A stretch of DNA of 64,000 nucleotides from Owenia fusiformis (Eukaryota > Annelida > Polychaeta > Sabellida > Oweniidae). The translations under genes and the position numbers were made by a program. The stretch covers positions 31,499,375-31,563,374 of the forward strand of contig CAIIXF020000005.1 in assembly GCA_903813345.2 (NCBI GenBank). Reading direction: 5' to 3'. Of the stretch, positions 13,501 through 25,051 are shown piece by piece; within the stretch, counting starts at the first letter, position 1, and each line of letters starts with the position of its first letter. Under the pieces are notes generated by a model. That model had not been told where the DNA came from. It worked only from the letters and a program-made list of their open reading frames with translations, and did not search any database.

Positions 13501-16500
13501 TAACGATTGTCTCCATTTGGTACAATCTTATCTTGTATTACCAGTTTCACATTCTATACATTTTTATCGTCGAGCTGCCAGGGGACTCAGAGTCAATTGA
13601 GTGACTCATGGAATGTCAAATGAGTAGAGGTACATTCAGGGTACACTCCATTGTATATTTAGATGGAATGCATATGCAATGGAGAAACTACATATTTGTT
13701 GCAAAGTTGAAGGCCATGTAAGGTGGTTTGCGATGCCATTTGGTTGGAATTAGACAATCTTTCAACGACCAAGCGTTCGTATTTTACCTAAAGCTCGGTA
13801 AAGGTATAACAAAAAATAAAGAGGGAGACAAAATTGCAAGCAACAATTATCTGAACCATCCAATGTGTACTGTACCAAGATATAAGTTTAACACTAATAA
13901 CCTATCAAACTGTTCTTTTTTCAAATAGCAATCCAGAAGTTAATAAAATAATAGCCAAACAAAAAATTCTCAAAATTCCACTTTCGAACGTTTTTCACGA
14001 TTTAATGTGGGTGCATATTTATTTGTTATCTTTTTATTTACTTTATTCACCTTATGATAACTGTGTCACACCTCAAATGGTTCAATACAGCTATAATACG
14101 TAAAGAATGATAAGACGGAATTGCCTAATAATTAGTTGTATGTGATTGTTCAATATAGCATAACCCTGTTTTGCCCCATGTAACCCAATATAGGTTACAC
14201 AAAAATTAAGAATTTCTTTATTGAGAAAGTTATTTTGAGATTGGATGGAGAGTTGTATTTTTGGGGTCACCCTGTATTTAGTAGTTCGGCCATTTTAATG
14301 AGAAAGAGTCGAAGGCAAATATACAAAGCCGGCTTTCAAAGCCGGCTTTTAAAGCCGGCTTCTACAGTACATCAGAAGCCGGCTTCTGGCGTCACCAAGG
14401 AGTCGGCTTTTAAAAACCGGCTTCGAATGACTTACAGAAGCCGGCTTCTGCAGTTACCAAAAAGCCAGTCTTAAAAGCCAGATTCTCTCAATCATTTTGT
14501 TGTGCATTATGCATCTTATTCTCGTATAATTAGCATGGAAATGAGAAAAAATGAAAATAAGTAAAATTGTAACATATTGCAAGATTTTTTGCAAAACGTA
14601 ATTTCAAACCAAAACTATGGGGGAAATTTAATTCTAAGTAAAAATATCGATGAATTAAATCATGTTCGTTAAATAAGAGTAGATTATGCATTGCATTTCT
14701 GTTTGATAAAAACGCATCGCTCATTTTACAAAACTGGCTCCAACTTGGAGCCAGTTTGCAAATCAGCTCGCTCCATCTTACACAAGCTATGTAGGAGCAA
14801 TCTAGCAACTGGGAATCACGGGATACTGTTTTATGATAATTGTTATGTGCATTATGCATCTTATTCTCGTATAATTTGCATGAAAATGGGAAAAAACTGA
14901 AAAATACGTAAAATTATTACATATTTCAAGATTTTTTGGAAAAAGTCATTTCAAGCCAAAACTATGACAGTAAATTGAATTCTTAGCACAGATATCGATG
15001 AAAATATCGATGAATTAGATCACATTCATTAAATCAGAATAGATTATGCATTGCATTTCCGTTTAATAAAAACGCACCGGTCACTTTTCAAAACTGGCTC
15101 CAACTTGGAGCCAGTTTGCAAATCAGCTCGCCCCATATGACAAATGCTATGTAGGTACAATCTGGTAGCTGGGAATCACGAAATACTATCTCACGATTAT
15201 TTTTATGTGCATTATGCATGTTATTCGCGTATAATTTGCATGAAAATGAGAAAAAACTGAAAAATACATAAAATTGTAATATATTTAAAGATTTTTTGCA
15301 AAAAGTCATTTCAAGCCAAAACTATGAGAGAAAATTCATTTCTAAGTAAAAATGTCGATGAATTAGATCACGTTCACTAAATCAGAACAGATTATGCATT
15401 GCATTTCCGTTTAATAAAAACGCACCGCGATTTTATTTACAGTAACAGAAGTACGATGCATAAGCTATAAGTATATTTTAAATTGATCTTATTCAATGAT
15501 ATTTTTGCTAAGAATGGAATTTACACTTATGATTTTGGCATAAAATGACTTTTTGTAAAAAATCCTGAAATCTAAACGATTAAAGTGGATTTTTCAGGTT
15601 TTTCCACATTTTAACAAAAAAAATATAAGAGAATAAGCTACATAAAGCATATCAAACTGATCGTGAGACAGTATCCCTTGATTCCCAGTTGCTAGATTGC
15701 CTCTACATAGCTTGTGTAAGATTGAGCGAGCTGATTTGTAAACTGGCTCCAAGTTGTAGCCAGTTTTGAAAAATGAGCTGTGCGTATTTTTAATTTAACG
15801 GAAATGCAATGCATTATCTGTTCTGATTTAGTGAACGTGATCTAAGTCATCGATATTTTTACTTAGAAATGAATTTTCTCTCATAGTTTTGGCTTGAAAT
15901 GACTTTTTGAAAAAAATCTTGAAATAAGTTACAATTTTACGTATTTTTCAGGTTTTTCTCATTTTCATGCAAATTATACGAGAATAAGATGCATAATGCA
16001 CATAGAAATGATCGTTAGACAGTATTCCGTGATTCCCAGTTGCTAGATTGTCCCTACATAGCTTGTGTAAGATGGAGCGAGCTGATTTGTAAACTGGCTC
16101 CAAGTTGGAGCCAGTTTTGAAAAATGAGCGGTGCATTTTTATTAAACGGAAATGCAATGCATAATCTATTCTGATTTAGTGAACGTGATCTAATTCATCG
16201 ATATTTTTACTTAGAAATGAATTTTCTCTCATAGTTTTGGCTTGAAATGACTTTTTGCAAAAAATCTTGGAATAAGTTACAATTTAACGTATTTTTCAAT
16301 TTTTTCTCATTTTCAGGCCAATTATACGAGAATAAGATGCATAATTCACATAAAAATAATCTTGAGACAGTATCCCGTGATTCCCAGTTGCTAGATTGCG
16401 CCTACATAGCTTGTGTAAGATGGAGCGAGCTGATTTGTAAACTGGCTCCAAGTTGGAGCCAGTTTTGAAAAATGAGCGGTGCGTTTTTATTTAACGGAAA

Positions 16501-18845
16501 TGCAATGCATAATCTGTTCTGATTTAGGGAACGTGATCTAATTCATCGATATTTTTACTTAGAAATAAATTTTCTCCTATAGTTTTGGCTTGAAATGACT
16601 TTTTGCAAAAAATGCATAATCTATTCTGATCTAGTGAACGTGATCTAATTCATCGATATTTTTACTTAGAAATGAATTTTCTCTCATAGTTTTGGTTTGA
16701 AATGACTTTTTGCAAAAAATCTTGGAATAAGTTACAATTTTACGTATTTTTCAGTTTTTTCTCATTTTCATGCAAATTATACGAGAATAAGATGCATAAT
16801 GCACATAGAAATGATCGTGAGACAGTATCCCGTGATTCCCAGTTGCTAGATTGTCCCTACATAGCTTGTGTAAGATGGAGCGAGCTGATTTGAAAAATGA
16901 GCGGGGCGTTTTTATAAAACGGAAATGCAATGCATAATCTGTTCTGATTTAGTTACTTAGTTATTTATTTAGTTAGTTATTTAGTTAGTGATTTTTACTT
17001 AGACTTCAATTTTCTCTTATAGTTTTGACTTGAAATGACTTTTTGCAAAAAATCTTGAATTATGTTATAATTTTACATATTTTTCAGTTTTTCCTTATTT
17101 TCATGCAGATTATACGAGAATAAGATGCATAATCTACATCAAAATGATCGGGAGACAGTATCTCGTGATTCCCAGTGGCTAGATTGTCCGTTAATAGCTC
17201 GTGTTTAATGGTGCAAGCTGATTTGAAAACTGGCTCCAAATTGGAGCCAGTTTTCAAAAATGAGCGGTGCGTTTTTATTAAACAGAAATACAATGCATAA
17301 TATTTTTGAAATTGATGAACGTGATCAAATTCATCGATATCCATGCTTAGAATTCAATTTACCCGTATAGTTTTGCAAAAATATGACAATATAAACTATA
17401 TTCAAAAGCCATCTTCTGCAGTACGTCAGTAAGTAAGAAGCCAGTTTTAAAAGCCGGCTTCTTGGTGACACTACAGAAGCCTGCTTCTGTTGTCCTTCAG
17501 AAGCCGGTTTTTAAAAGCCGGCTTCTTGTTGACTGTAGAAGCCGGCTTCTGTAGTACGTAAGAAGCCAGTTTGTAAAAGCCGGCTTTTTGGTGACTCCAG
17601 AAGCCGGCTTCTCTACTCAATTAATTAGCCACAGTTTTTGTGAAAGTTTGCTTTTTATCATACCTAAAAAGGTACGATATTGTTGATGGGGCGGGCAGGC
17701 GGCATCTGACTTTTCTTGTCATCGCGATTCCAGGAAAACCAATTCATGGATTTACTTCAAATTTTCACACATGTTACATGGTAAAAAAGTTTTGGAGCTG
17801 ATTAACTTTTCGGTGGCCATCTTGCATTCTGGCGGCAATCTTGGAAGTTTTTATGTCACCGCGATTCCAGGAAAACCACCCAACGAATTTAATTGAACTT
17901 TTCACACACGTTAAGAAGTTCCTGATTAACTTTTCGGCGGCCATCTTGCATTCTGGTGGCCATCTTGGAAGTTTTTTTAGATAAATCGTGTCATTGCAAT
18001 TCCAGGAAAACCACTGAACGGATTTAATTCAAAGTTACACACATGTTACATGGTAAGAAGTTCAAGAGCTGATCAACTTCTCGATGGCCATCTTGCTTTC
18101 TGGGTCAACAAGCCCACATTGCTCTTTGTTGGTACGATATTGTTCTCCCTGTGCCTTGTTATCTCTAATTGTACATCTAATGTAATTGCCAAACAATAAA
18201 TGAAAGTAAAAAGGGGTTTCACAAACCTGCTCCTGAATGGATTGTTAGATAAACAAAATCGGGCAACTGAATCAGAAAGACCCACTCATTACACGCACGT
18301 TTTTCTGCTGAGAAAATAAAGACTTTTTTCGACTCTGGGCTATTTTTCATGTTATCAATTATTTCTTATATTAACATAAATCAATTGCAATTAACCAAGG
18401 TTTAAGATTTGACAAAAGTTATTTTTTTCACTCGGCAATTTAAAAAATGAATAGTTGCCTAATTATTTTCAATCCATGAAAAGTCATTCACTTCTCCTTT
18501 TTGATTGAACAGATGATTTCATGACAAGGCAAGGCCCCATGGCATAAATCAAAAAGATTGTAATTTGCATATACTTACTTTGTCTTCGCCATCGTGGTCA
18601 AGCATGGGCGCAGATCGCGCGAGATTATTATCTGTTGAGTTTTTGTTCTGTAACGTATTTACAGGTTGTGTCTGATGGAATGAATTTCTATTTTCATCAA
18701 CGTCTTTTGTTTTCTCGCCCAGTTCCCTTGCTACTGGTACAGTGACGATAACCGACGGCAGCCGGCGCTTGCCCCAAGCTGCAGCCCGCAGTTCCTCTTC
18801 GGATTGTGAAAATGTCGCCGATGGTAACTCGTGTGGAATTGGCAT
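1551..18845 (-). CDS. CLCN7: ClC-7-type lysosomal chloride/proton exchanger, 5' part of a multi-exon gene (3' end not in window)
   Basis: Family role: a 2Cl-/H+ antiporter of late endosomes and lysosomes. Exons, in transcript order: 18845-18579, (8569-8486), 5629-5567, 4891-4808, 4171-4094, 3833-3623, 3367-3258, 2991-2848, 2709-2626, 2345-2252, 1955-1891, 1661-1551. All junctions keep frame and use GT/AG. The ClC selectivity motif GSGIPQ and KCYLNGV are in 2991-2848. [10 protein letters not shown], with the gating glutamate, spans the 2848/2709 junction. [19 protein letters not shown] is in 2345-2252. FSLEEGAS, with the internal proton glutamate, is in 1955-1891. [11 protein letters not shown] in 1661-1551 matches the family's PGL.NFG. 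GSGIPQ favours ClC-7 over ClC-6. Both glutamates are present, so exchanger rather than channel is inferred. The remaining helices and CBS domains are not seen. Donor 3623 (GTCTTG) is weak. Confidence 0.9.
2111..2165. repeat. Near-perfect 53-bp palindrome in CLCN7 intron
   Basis: TTCAAAGGGACCTT and ATTTTGTGTAT are followed by their reverse complements around an AA centre, with one mismatch between arms. It would extrude a hairpin in DNA or RNA and is possibly a minimal MITE relic. Confidence 0.8.
2252..2709 (-). CDS. CLCN7: CLCN7 two exons: EGPMIHSG (2709-2626) and [20 protein letters not shown] (2345-2252)
   Basis: Exon 2709-2626 has 28 codons and begins with the gating Glu of the GKEGP signature, continuing [15 protein letters not shown]. 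Exon 2345-2252 has 31 codons plus one base, [14 protein letters not shown] then the [13 protein letters not shown] helix. These are the most conserved ClC-7 stretches in the window. The intron between them is about 280 bp. Confidence 0.92.
2848..2991 (-). CDS. CLCN7: CLCN7 exon with ClC selectivity motif GSGIPQ
   Basis: 48 codons, phase 0 at both ends (TTATCAG|CCA; GGA AAG|GTACGT). [17 protein letters not shown] and [18 protein letters not shown] are the helix C-D segments that place chloride-coordinating residues. The Met in AAMGSG is an extra residue relative to the AAGSG I expect in the family, and the Cys in LACGK replaces the usual Val. Confidence 0.92.
5630..8485. other. CLCN7 intron, AT-rich, no gene
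   Basis: A 2.9 kb intron with no supported coding exon. It holds a short inverted repeat at 6824-6892 (AGTACACTCCCCTCC and complement) and a TTTAG microsatellite at about 6928-6945. Small open frames at 7032-7284 and 7419-7631 look random. Confidence 0.6.
6824..6892. repeat. Inverted repeat, small MITE-like hairpin
   Basis: Arms AGTACACTCCCCTCC and GGAGGGAGTGTACT flank a loop of about 40 bp. No clear target duplication. Confidence 0.5.
8486..8569 (-). CDS. CLCN7: CLCN7 short N-terminal exon, alternative first exon or internal exon
   Basis: Reading back from the donor AAA TCA AAG|GTAAAC (phase 0) gives a short frame with ATG at 8542 ([15 protein letters not shown]...), closed upstream by an in-frame TAG at about 8578. 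It joins in frame to FSTEESLD in 5629-5567. A possible acceptor, GACGCAG|GGG at 8570, would let it follow the 18579 donor in frame as an internal exon. The polypyrimidine tract there is poor, which favours an alternative promoter. Either way the exon is compatible with the gene. Confidence 0.5.
9300..9365 (+). repeat. tRNA-like 3' half, probable SINE fragment
   Basis: CTCG-GAAAG-CGAG resembles an anticodon arm and is followed by AGGTCGTGAGTTCGATCCCC, a pol III box B. The 5' half with a box A is not seen, so this is not a functional tRNA gene. It is most likely a truncated tRNA-derived SINE or tRNA pseudogene. Confidence 0.45.
9612..9860 (-). CDS. Unrecognised open frame, possible orphan exon
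   Basis: The minus strand keeps open from an acceptor-like TCTACTAAG at about 9858 through [12 protein letters not shown], then [18 protein letters not shown], to a stop at 9612. A GTAAAA follows MEKQ (about 9729) and could be a donor. Base composition is richer in GC than the surrounding intron. I do not recognise the protein. It lies inside the CLCN7 intron on the same strand, but its phase (1 at the start) does not fit the neighbouring CLCN7 exons. It could be a retained fragment of a transposon or another gene, or chance. Confidence 0.22.
14326..17614. mobile_element. 3.3-kb foldback array: CCGGCTT hairpin termini flanking oppositely oriented ~355-bp units
   Basis: Both ends are arrays of AAGCCGGCTT palindromes (14326-14475 and 17405-17614). 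Inside, about three ~355-bp units run in one orientation (14476-15430) and about five run in the other (15480-17400). Each unit has the box AATTATACGAGAATAAGATG or its complement (14506, 14862, 15222 versus 15597, 15955, 16306, 16758, 17095), and most hold a perfect stem AACTGGCTCCAA/TTGGAGCCAGTT. The two arms could fold on each other over more than 1 kb. No transposase is visible. Short open frames recurring in the units follow the repeat and are not taken as genes. Confidence 0.85.
17665..18110 (+). repeat. Three tandem ~150-bp units (CGATTCCAGGAAAACC...GGCCATCTTGC)
   Basis: Three units share GCGATTCCAGGAAAACCA, TTCACACACGTTA and GGCCATCTTGCATTCTGG in order. The block is bracketed by a direct copy of GGTACGATATTGTT (about 17671 and 18132). 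Noncoding. Confidence 0.75.
18579..18845 (-). CDS. CLCN7: CLCN7 most upstream coding exon (long N-terminus)
   Basis: An 89-codon open exon starts at ATG 18845, with an in-frame TAG four codons upstream, and ends in GAC AAA|GTAAGT, phase 0. The peptide is polar and low in hydrophobic runs ([10 protein letters not shown]...LDHDGEDK), as expected for the cytosolic N-terminus of a ClC exchanger. It is assigned to CLCN7 because its phase-0 donor fits the phase-0 acceptor at 5629 or at 8569 and no other minus-strand gene follows. The sequence itself has no recognisable homology, so assignment rests on position and phase. It could be a separate gene's first exon. Confidence 0.5.
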
Positions 18846-20102
18846 CTTGATTTCCTATTATTTCGATCCTCAAATATATACTTCAATCAGTTTTTTTGTA
18901 TTACAATAAATCGTTTCTTATATGCTATTTTTACATTTTGCTTTGAGGCGCAACAGCAAGATGCCACGGCCGATTATCTGTTGATGTGTGTTCTGGTGAC
19001 TTGCTAATGGTGTTTAATCTCATTTTAAATTGTAGCAATCTTAAGTATAAGAATAATGAAGATTATGTAAGATACAATAGTTTGTTTAACTCATGATAAC
19101 TTAAGGCAAAATATTTCAAGGAGGGGGCCAGTGAAAATGGCCATAATTCATTCAAAATTATCAGCATATTTGTAAAAATAATCAGTGTAACAGGCTTATC
19201 AATATAAAAAGGATTTCAAGCGATGTATGGAATTTAGTTCTGAATCACCCCGTTTGAACTTCTTGAGATAAATTATTATGTCCAAAACAATAGGTTAAGT
19301 AAGGTGTTAAGACCCCATAGTGAACGAACTCTTTGAAAGAGTGTTAGAAACCGGTATGTTTTCGTTGACGCATCCAGGGTTCATTTACTAGTATTTCGAC
19401 ATTCTAGGGAGAAATGGGTTCCATCAATCCAGCTCAGCACAAAACTTGCCCTAGCATTTTTGTAATGTTCAAGCCTTATATATAGTTTACTTACTAGTTA
19501 CTACATGTCAAAATATAGAAGCTTTAATATCTTTTAATCCACACATAGAGTCGAATGGAAAAATTCGGTTTCTAAACTTATTCGGGGAGTGTAGACCAGT
19601 CTGACATTATAAAAGTTTATAGTAGCATTCAGAAATGGACCACGAAATCCACTTAGTTCATACTTTTGACTAATAGATGGTGCTACTGTAGATCTTCCCC
19701 AGACACGAAATATCAATTTCCATTTTCACTTGTAGCTGTCTGTAGCTAACAAGATGGGATGGCCTTACAAGTATTGGAATCTAAGATACACCAATGAGAT
19801 TAGCACTAGGTGAAATATGGTAGATGATTGGCATCGTTGAAACACGCTCCCGTCTTTCTCACACTTTACTTCAAGAGATTTATGCATAAATAGTTTTATG
19901 AATAAATAAATAATAAGATATTTCTGATTAAAAAAGACGAATAAAAATTAGTGCATATTATCAAAATAAAAACAAGCGAAAATTGGCAAAAATGGGCCTG
20001 CTCACATTGTACGGAAAACTGACTAGGAAAGATAGTTCTGAAGTAAGGGAATCGTACAAAGGCATCCTTCACAGACCAAAAGATGCGAAGAAAATGGTTT
20101 CG

Positions 20103-20222
20103 CTTATCATTTTCTCATCCCTTTAAAGCATCATTCGCGTCTATAGAATTCCAGCTAGCGGGTTTTATCAGATAAGGGGGAAGGTTAATGTGTTTTCAAG
20201 TGGCCGAGAGAGATAAGTATTT
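20103..20222. promoter_or_regulatory. Candidate cardiac-type enhancer: GATA sites flanking an NK2/Tinman site
   Basis: Read directly: TTATCA at 20104, the back-to-back GATA pair TTATCAGATAAGG at 20165-20177, TCAAGTGG (the consensus Tinman/Nkx2-5 site) at 20196-20203, and AGATAAG at 20211. GATA factors and NK4 co-regulate heart enhancers in flies and vertebrates. It lies about 4.4 kb upstream of NK4. Short motifs occur by chance, so function is an inference. Confidence 0.35.
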
Positions 20223-21379
20223 TATTAGGCATTGGATGGCTGCCATTGTCTTTCAACTGCGCATCATCGTTAGGATTTTGTGATTACTAACTGCCAGTAT
20301 ATCGTCCACCCCACATCTATTACAAAGATACAGTCTATCTGACACCCATTCTAAGCTACAAAACAGTCAACTCTGCTTATCAAAATTCGATAGAGCGTTC
20401 GTAATAATATAATATATCCGACCTATCAGTAGTTGGGGAAACGTAGGGTTCAGCTCACTAACATCTAAGGTGCTGTACAGAGTTAAATGTGAAAATAACA
20501 CAAGTTTACATGTAAAACTTTACTTCTTCAAACATTTTTCTTTAGAATGCAAATAATGGATGTGGACAGGTAACTTTTGAAATTTTCTTTTCAAAAAGGT
20601 TGAGTTAAGAGATTTAGTGGGCTGGGCCAATAATTGATTTTTATAATTCAATAAGAATTAATTTTCCAAGTGACACGTTATATACAAATTAAAGACTGAT
20701 TTTCACAATAATACAGCTGTTGCGTATACATTCGTAATTGCGCTGTCCAATCCTGGACTACCACCATGACTTGCACGAATCTCGGTAGTCCAACCGGTCG
20801 GACATTGCAGTGGAAATTTGCCTGTATATTTGCTTAATATCAGAGAGCTAAGTTAAACCAACAGTCCCAGAGGAAACATTAAACATTGTGGATTCGAATT
20901 ACATCGAACAGGTTCCTTGGCTCCAATTAATGCATCTTTCTCCCATGTTTACACTGACTTATAGCATTGTATGTTTTGCCATGGAGCTATGAAAACTAAA
21001 GACGCTACACAGACAAAGCGCATGGGACGCATTTTGCTTCTGGAACCGTGTTAGCATTTTTACTTTGTAAATAAGGTCGATTTCACCCATCATCCCCGAA
21101 ACACAAAATTTCCTTCTTTTGATTCTGATTGGTTGAAGTATCATAAGTTTGGATGCTGGTTATATACTTATATTTCTTTTTCTTTTACAATGGTAATTCG
21201 CCATTTGTCTCAATAAAAATTACAGTTTTAAAAATTCCCATAGGAATTCGGAACAGCGTGCCCCAAACAATCTGTAAAACCGTTGGTGTACAATGCTTTG
21301 TTTATTTGACAGTGTCAAAGCTAGTTTTGACATGTTCATTATTTCAGAAATCTTTGTTCATGTGTTGGGTCACCGTTCA

Positions 21380-21775
21380 GCTGGAAATGTCGACAACCCA
21401 TTTCAAGACAACAATTCAATTTAAGAAATATGGGTCATATAAATATCCAATGAATAAAAGAAAAATGTTAAACAGTTTTGGTCCAGTTGGATATGTCGGC
21501 AAACTATTTCAAGGCAACAATTCAACTTAAGAAATTTAAGTCAAATAAATATTCAATGAATAAAATAAAAAAAAAAGTAAAACAGTTAATTTGGTCGGCA
21601 AACCATTCCAAGACAATAATTTAACGAAAGAAATATAGGCCTCGTGATTATTCAAAGAATAAAATTAAAAAAAACGTAAAACAGTAAGTTCAGCTGGATA
21701 TGAAGAAATGTAGATCACATAAGTAAAGTATTCAATGAATAAAATAAAAAATATCAACAGATTTTGGCCAGTCTA
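21380..21775 (+). repeat. Degenerate tandem repeat, ~105-bp unit, about four copies
   Basis: Units repeat TTCAAGACAACAATTCAA, AAATATTCAATGAATAAA and AAACAGTT. An open frame over the first unit (21153-21530) is not supported as a gene. Confidence 0.7.
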
Positions 21776-24573
21776 TTCTCTATCGTGTGAAATGAGCAAA
21801 TCTTGAATCACATATTATGGTTTAGTATAATGCCATATTATCTTAGCCTAACGGATGAGCATACGTCGTATTATCATTGGCTAATTGAGCCCGTTAGTTA
21901 ACACTGTCAGAACTGACAAATAGCTGACAAAATGGCTACATCTCGAATATATTTCCTTTGCAAACTGGCATTCTTTCGTTTCAACGCTCGCTGTCACCCT
22001 GTAACATCGAGGGACTTGGAACCATTAATATTATGACTGGTCTTTGATTTTTGTTTGTTAAAATTCACAAGTATAGTTTGTGTTGTCTTGAATATTACTG
22101 TTACACAGATAAGACCAATTATAGTGAAAAACACAAACAGGACGCTTGTTTACGCAATCTTAATTGTGTTAATAAATATCCAACATCGTTTTTTATTTTT
22201 CTCCAAAACACACGTTAATACATTTCTGATCCAAGATGTATACGTACAGTGTGCTATTGATGATAACGATAGATCTTTAGAGCAAGCCAAGACGTACAGG
22301 ACAGTGACAAATTGTTATATATTTTGTTCACTTGTGTAACAATGTCTTTATTACTGGTAGTTATCATGGTCATGACCTAAGTTTAATTGTAGTTTACTCT
22401 TAGGCTATAAACTTCAACCTTCACTTATTTTGTTTTGATTATGGTAAGACTTTATGTCAGTAGCTACTTCGTGTGTTAGGGGAGGCATGATGAATTATAA
22501 GTTATGGCACACGCCTCTCAAAATATCAAGAAAAGTGTGGTTTCTTTGGGAAATGTTGATATGGGTGACTAACATATCTACTGGCGAATGTATTCTTTCT
22601 ACCAATCATTCTGTCTTCTTGCTTTGATTTTTAGCCTGAATGATAGAGTGACACTTGTTTGGTCATGCACATTCCGCGGTTTTTGGGTTGACGTAAATCA
22701 AATGAAAACTGGCATAGATTTCCCCTGAATTTGAGTTAGAATTTATACGTTTTGAGAACTAATCGCTTTCATATAAACATAATCAAAGTAATGTATTTCG
22801 CCTACGGTGCAACCAGGAAAGATTTAGGAATATTGGCATACTGTTTATACTCAGAAGTTATCTCTGGGCGATACAAGTTTTCTAGAAAGGAAAGATGTAA
22901 AATCTGCCAGATGCGGACTGGAGATACGGCTACAATTTATGTGACGTGTCTATTAATTCTCCCGCTCATTAAGATCCATAATACCACACAAAGCGCCTGG
23001 TACCGTTGGAAGATCAAACCAAAATTCCCTTATCTCAGATATACTGAGTAGGCGCTACTAAAATCAGGGTAAAAATGTATTTTCCGTTAAATTACGACAT
23101 TATACGACAATAACAACGCCCTTTCCGACCTGTTGATGGCGAACGAGTGACTTTCTAACTGATTTACGCTGGTTTTTATTTCCACTCTAGCGATTGAAAT
23201 CACTGACACGAATTCCCTCTTATCAATAAGCAATACTAAACATGGCCTACTGTTTTACCAAATATTTCTCTTACACATGAAGTCTTTTCTAAACAATTTA
23301 CTTTTTCGTTCAGCCTTTAGACAAACTGTCTCTTGTTTCTGCCTTCTTGCAACAGCGTTCTAACTTTGAAAAAATAGCTTAAGGGTAAAACAACCTTTTA
23401 CTGAATAAATTGTTGCTGAACATAAGCGATTGTAAAATTTACTAACTCCCTCAGATTAGATAAATATCCTCCATAATTAGCGTTGAGATGGAGAACTACT
23501 CACAAAATCAGTTTTCAAATATTGTTTCACCTGATCGTTTAGTTGTATTCAAGCACACTTACTTCCAACCATTACTCTTGTAAGAGGGAGTAAGGTGCAC
23601 AAGTCGAAACGAGTAAAGTGCGGTTAAGCATGCGAACCACTTAATCAATGCTTTGAAGACTTTGAAGTGGGCCTACCCCAAAGGATTAGTTGCATCTTAA
23701 TAGCTTACGAGATGTTCACCTTGTCTGTCAGCAACTGGTCCAGGTATTCTTTAGATGATAAAATTGAAATATTACTCATCAGAAAATTAAATAATCATAT
23801 TTGAAATAAGATTTTCCCCAATTGACCATGTTTTAGGAGATGTTTGGAGGTTAAGCATGGAAAATCTGGTTTTGTCGGAATTGGTTACTTTGTGTTTTTT
23901 TTGTTTTCGAGCATGTTGCCCATTGTTCATTCATTGTTCTTTGAAGTAGGAATATGTTATGATTCTTACGAGCAAAATATATTTATTTTTTTAAGTTTGA
24001 TCATTTTCCTATCGTTATGATATCACGAACAACATTAGCCACTTGAAGATGTCCCGGACGCTAAAAGCAATGAGGATAAATAGAAATGTGGTGTGGGCGA
24101 TACCATTTCCAGTAAAAGGTGGGATCCAAGGATTCAGTTATAGGACCGTGAATTTCGATATTTTCAATCATTTTTACTTTTTGGAAGTTCAGTCGAAAGG
24201 GAGATATAAACTTTCAAGGGGAATGAGCGTTCTCATCAGTATTGTTTACATTTAACGTAATGGGTTGTTAATAATTTTGAATGTAGAGAAAGTGGAAGTT
24301 AAGACCGGATCAGAAGCTATCGGCCGGTAGCAGGCTGGCATGTGAGCCTGATAGGCCTGCCAGTCGCAGATAACGCTGCCACCCCTCCGTTTCCGCAGGC
24401 CTCGGATCCAGTTACACTGTGTGTATATCAAATACAGCCTGCGTTAATTGAACATATATGTCATTGTTAATTGGTCATTAGTCCTGCAATCGTAACGCAG
24501 GTCTGTAAATTCTGTACAATACTGGAAGAAAGCTTTTATAACAGTAAGGCATCAGGAACGCTACGTCAGTCTA

Positions 24574-25051
24574 ATGGAGGATATCGCGCTAACTTGTTCC
24601 AGCGGCCAAGTTCAAACTCCATTCTCAGTCAAAGACATTCTCGGTCTCAACCTTCAGGATCAGAGTAACTGCTCCACCCTGGATTACAGCGGAATCAATT
24701 ATGCCCCTAGCCTCGGCTACGGCGGCTACACAAATATGGACACGGTTGGGTACGGCTCGGTAGACACGGGCTATACCAACTCCAACCAATGTGACTATAG
24801 TTCTTCAATGATGTCTCAGTACACAACAGCCACACCGTCTTACACAACTCTTGGATCCAGCTCACCAGCGACCATTCAGCCCGACCATGCAGTCCAGCAG
24901 CAAAATACGGCCCCACCTGTCTACGCTAGCCCGCTCGTACTGAACACCGACACTGGCCCCGGAGGCAACGTATCCCCACCACTCTCGACAGAGGTGTCCA
25001 CACCGGGCTCGATCTGCTCCGATGACGGGGGGCAAGAATGCAATACGGAAA
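24574..25051 (+). CDS. NK4: NK4 exon 1: N-terminus with TN domain
   Basis: 159 codons plus one base, ending ACG GAA A|GTAAGT. The start ATG (AAT GGA GG context at 24574) is chosen because [10 protein letters not shown] precedes the TN motif TPFSVKDIL at the expected distance. The rest is Tyr/Ser/Thr/Gly-rich ([17 protein letters not shown]), low complexity and probably disordered. Confidence 0.95.

Larger units (their letters stand above)
8570..14325. other. CLCN7 large intron, left part
   Basis: Apart from the tRNA-like fragment at 9300 and the orphan frame at 9612, only simple features are seen: a C10 tract at about 11515, (TCATA)n at about 11763, and (AAAC)n at about 13100. No gene supported. 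Confidence 0.6.
18846..24573. other. Divergent intergenic spacer between CLCN7 (minus) and NK4 (plus)
   Basis: About 5.7 kb containing the presumptive promoters of both genes. No supported coding gene; open frames at 22055-22339 and 22752-23051 lack splice or family evidence. It contains the GATA/NK cluster at 20103-20222, a ~105-bp tandem repeat at 21380-21775, and a GC-richer segment at 24300-24420 just upstream of NK4 that is probably promoter or 5' UTR. Confidence 0.6.

Noticed and set aside
14530-17344. Recurring frames (MHNAH...SRDSQLLDC...KLAPSWSQF) on both strands
   Set aside because: They appear because the ~355-bp unit repeats in both orientations. Different copies break the frame and no start or family is conserved.
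22055-23051. Two plus-strand frames of 94 and 99 residues upstream of NK4
   Set aside because: No recognisable domain, no convincing splice sites, AT-driven composition.
24530-24545. CTTTTATAAC considered as the NK4 TATA box
   Set aside because: It would give a transcript start only about 10 bases before the ATG; likely chance in AT-rich DNA.
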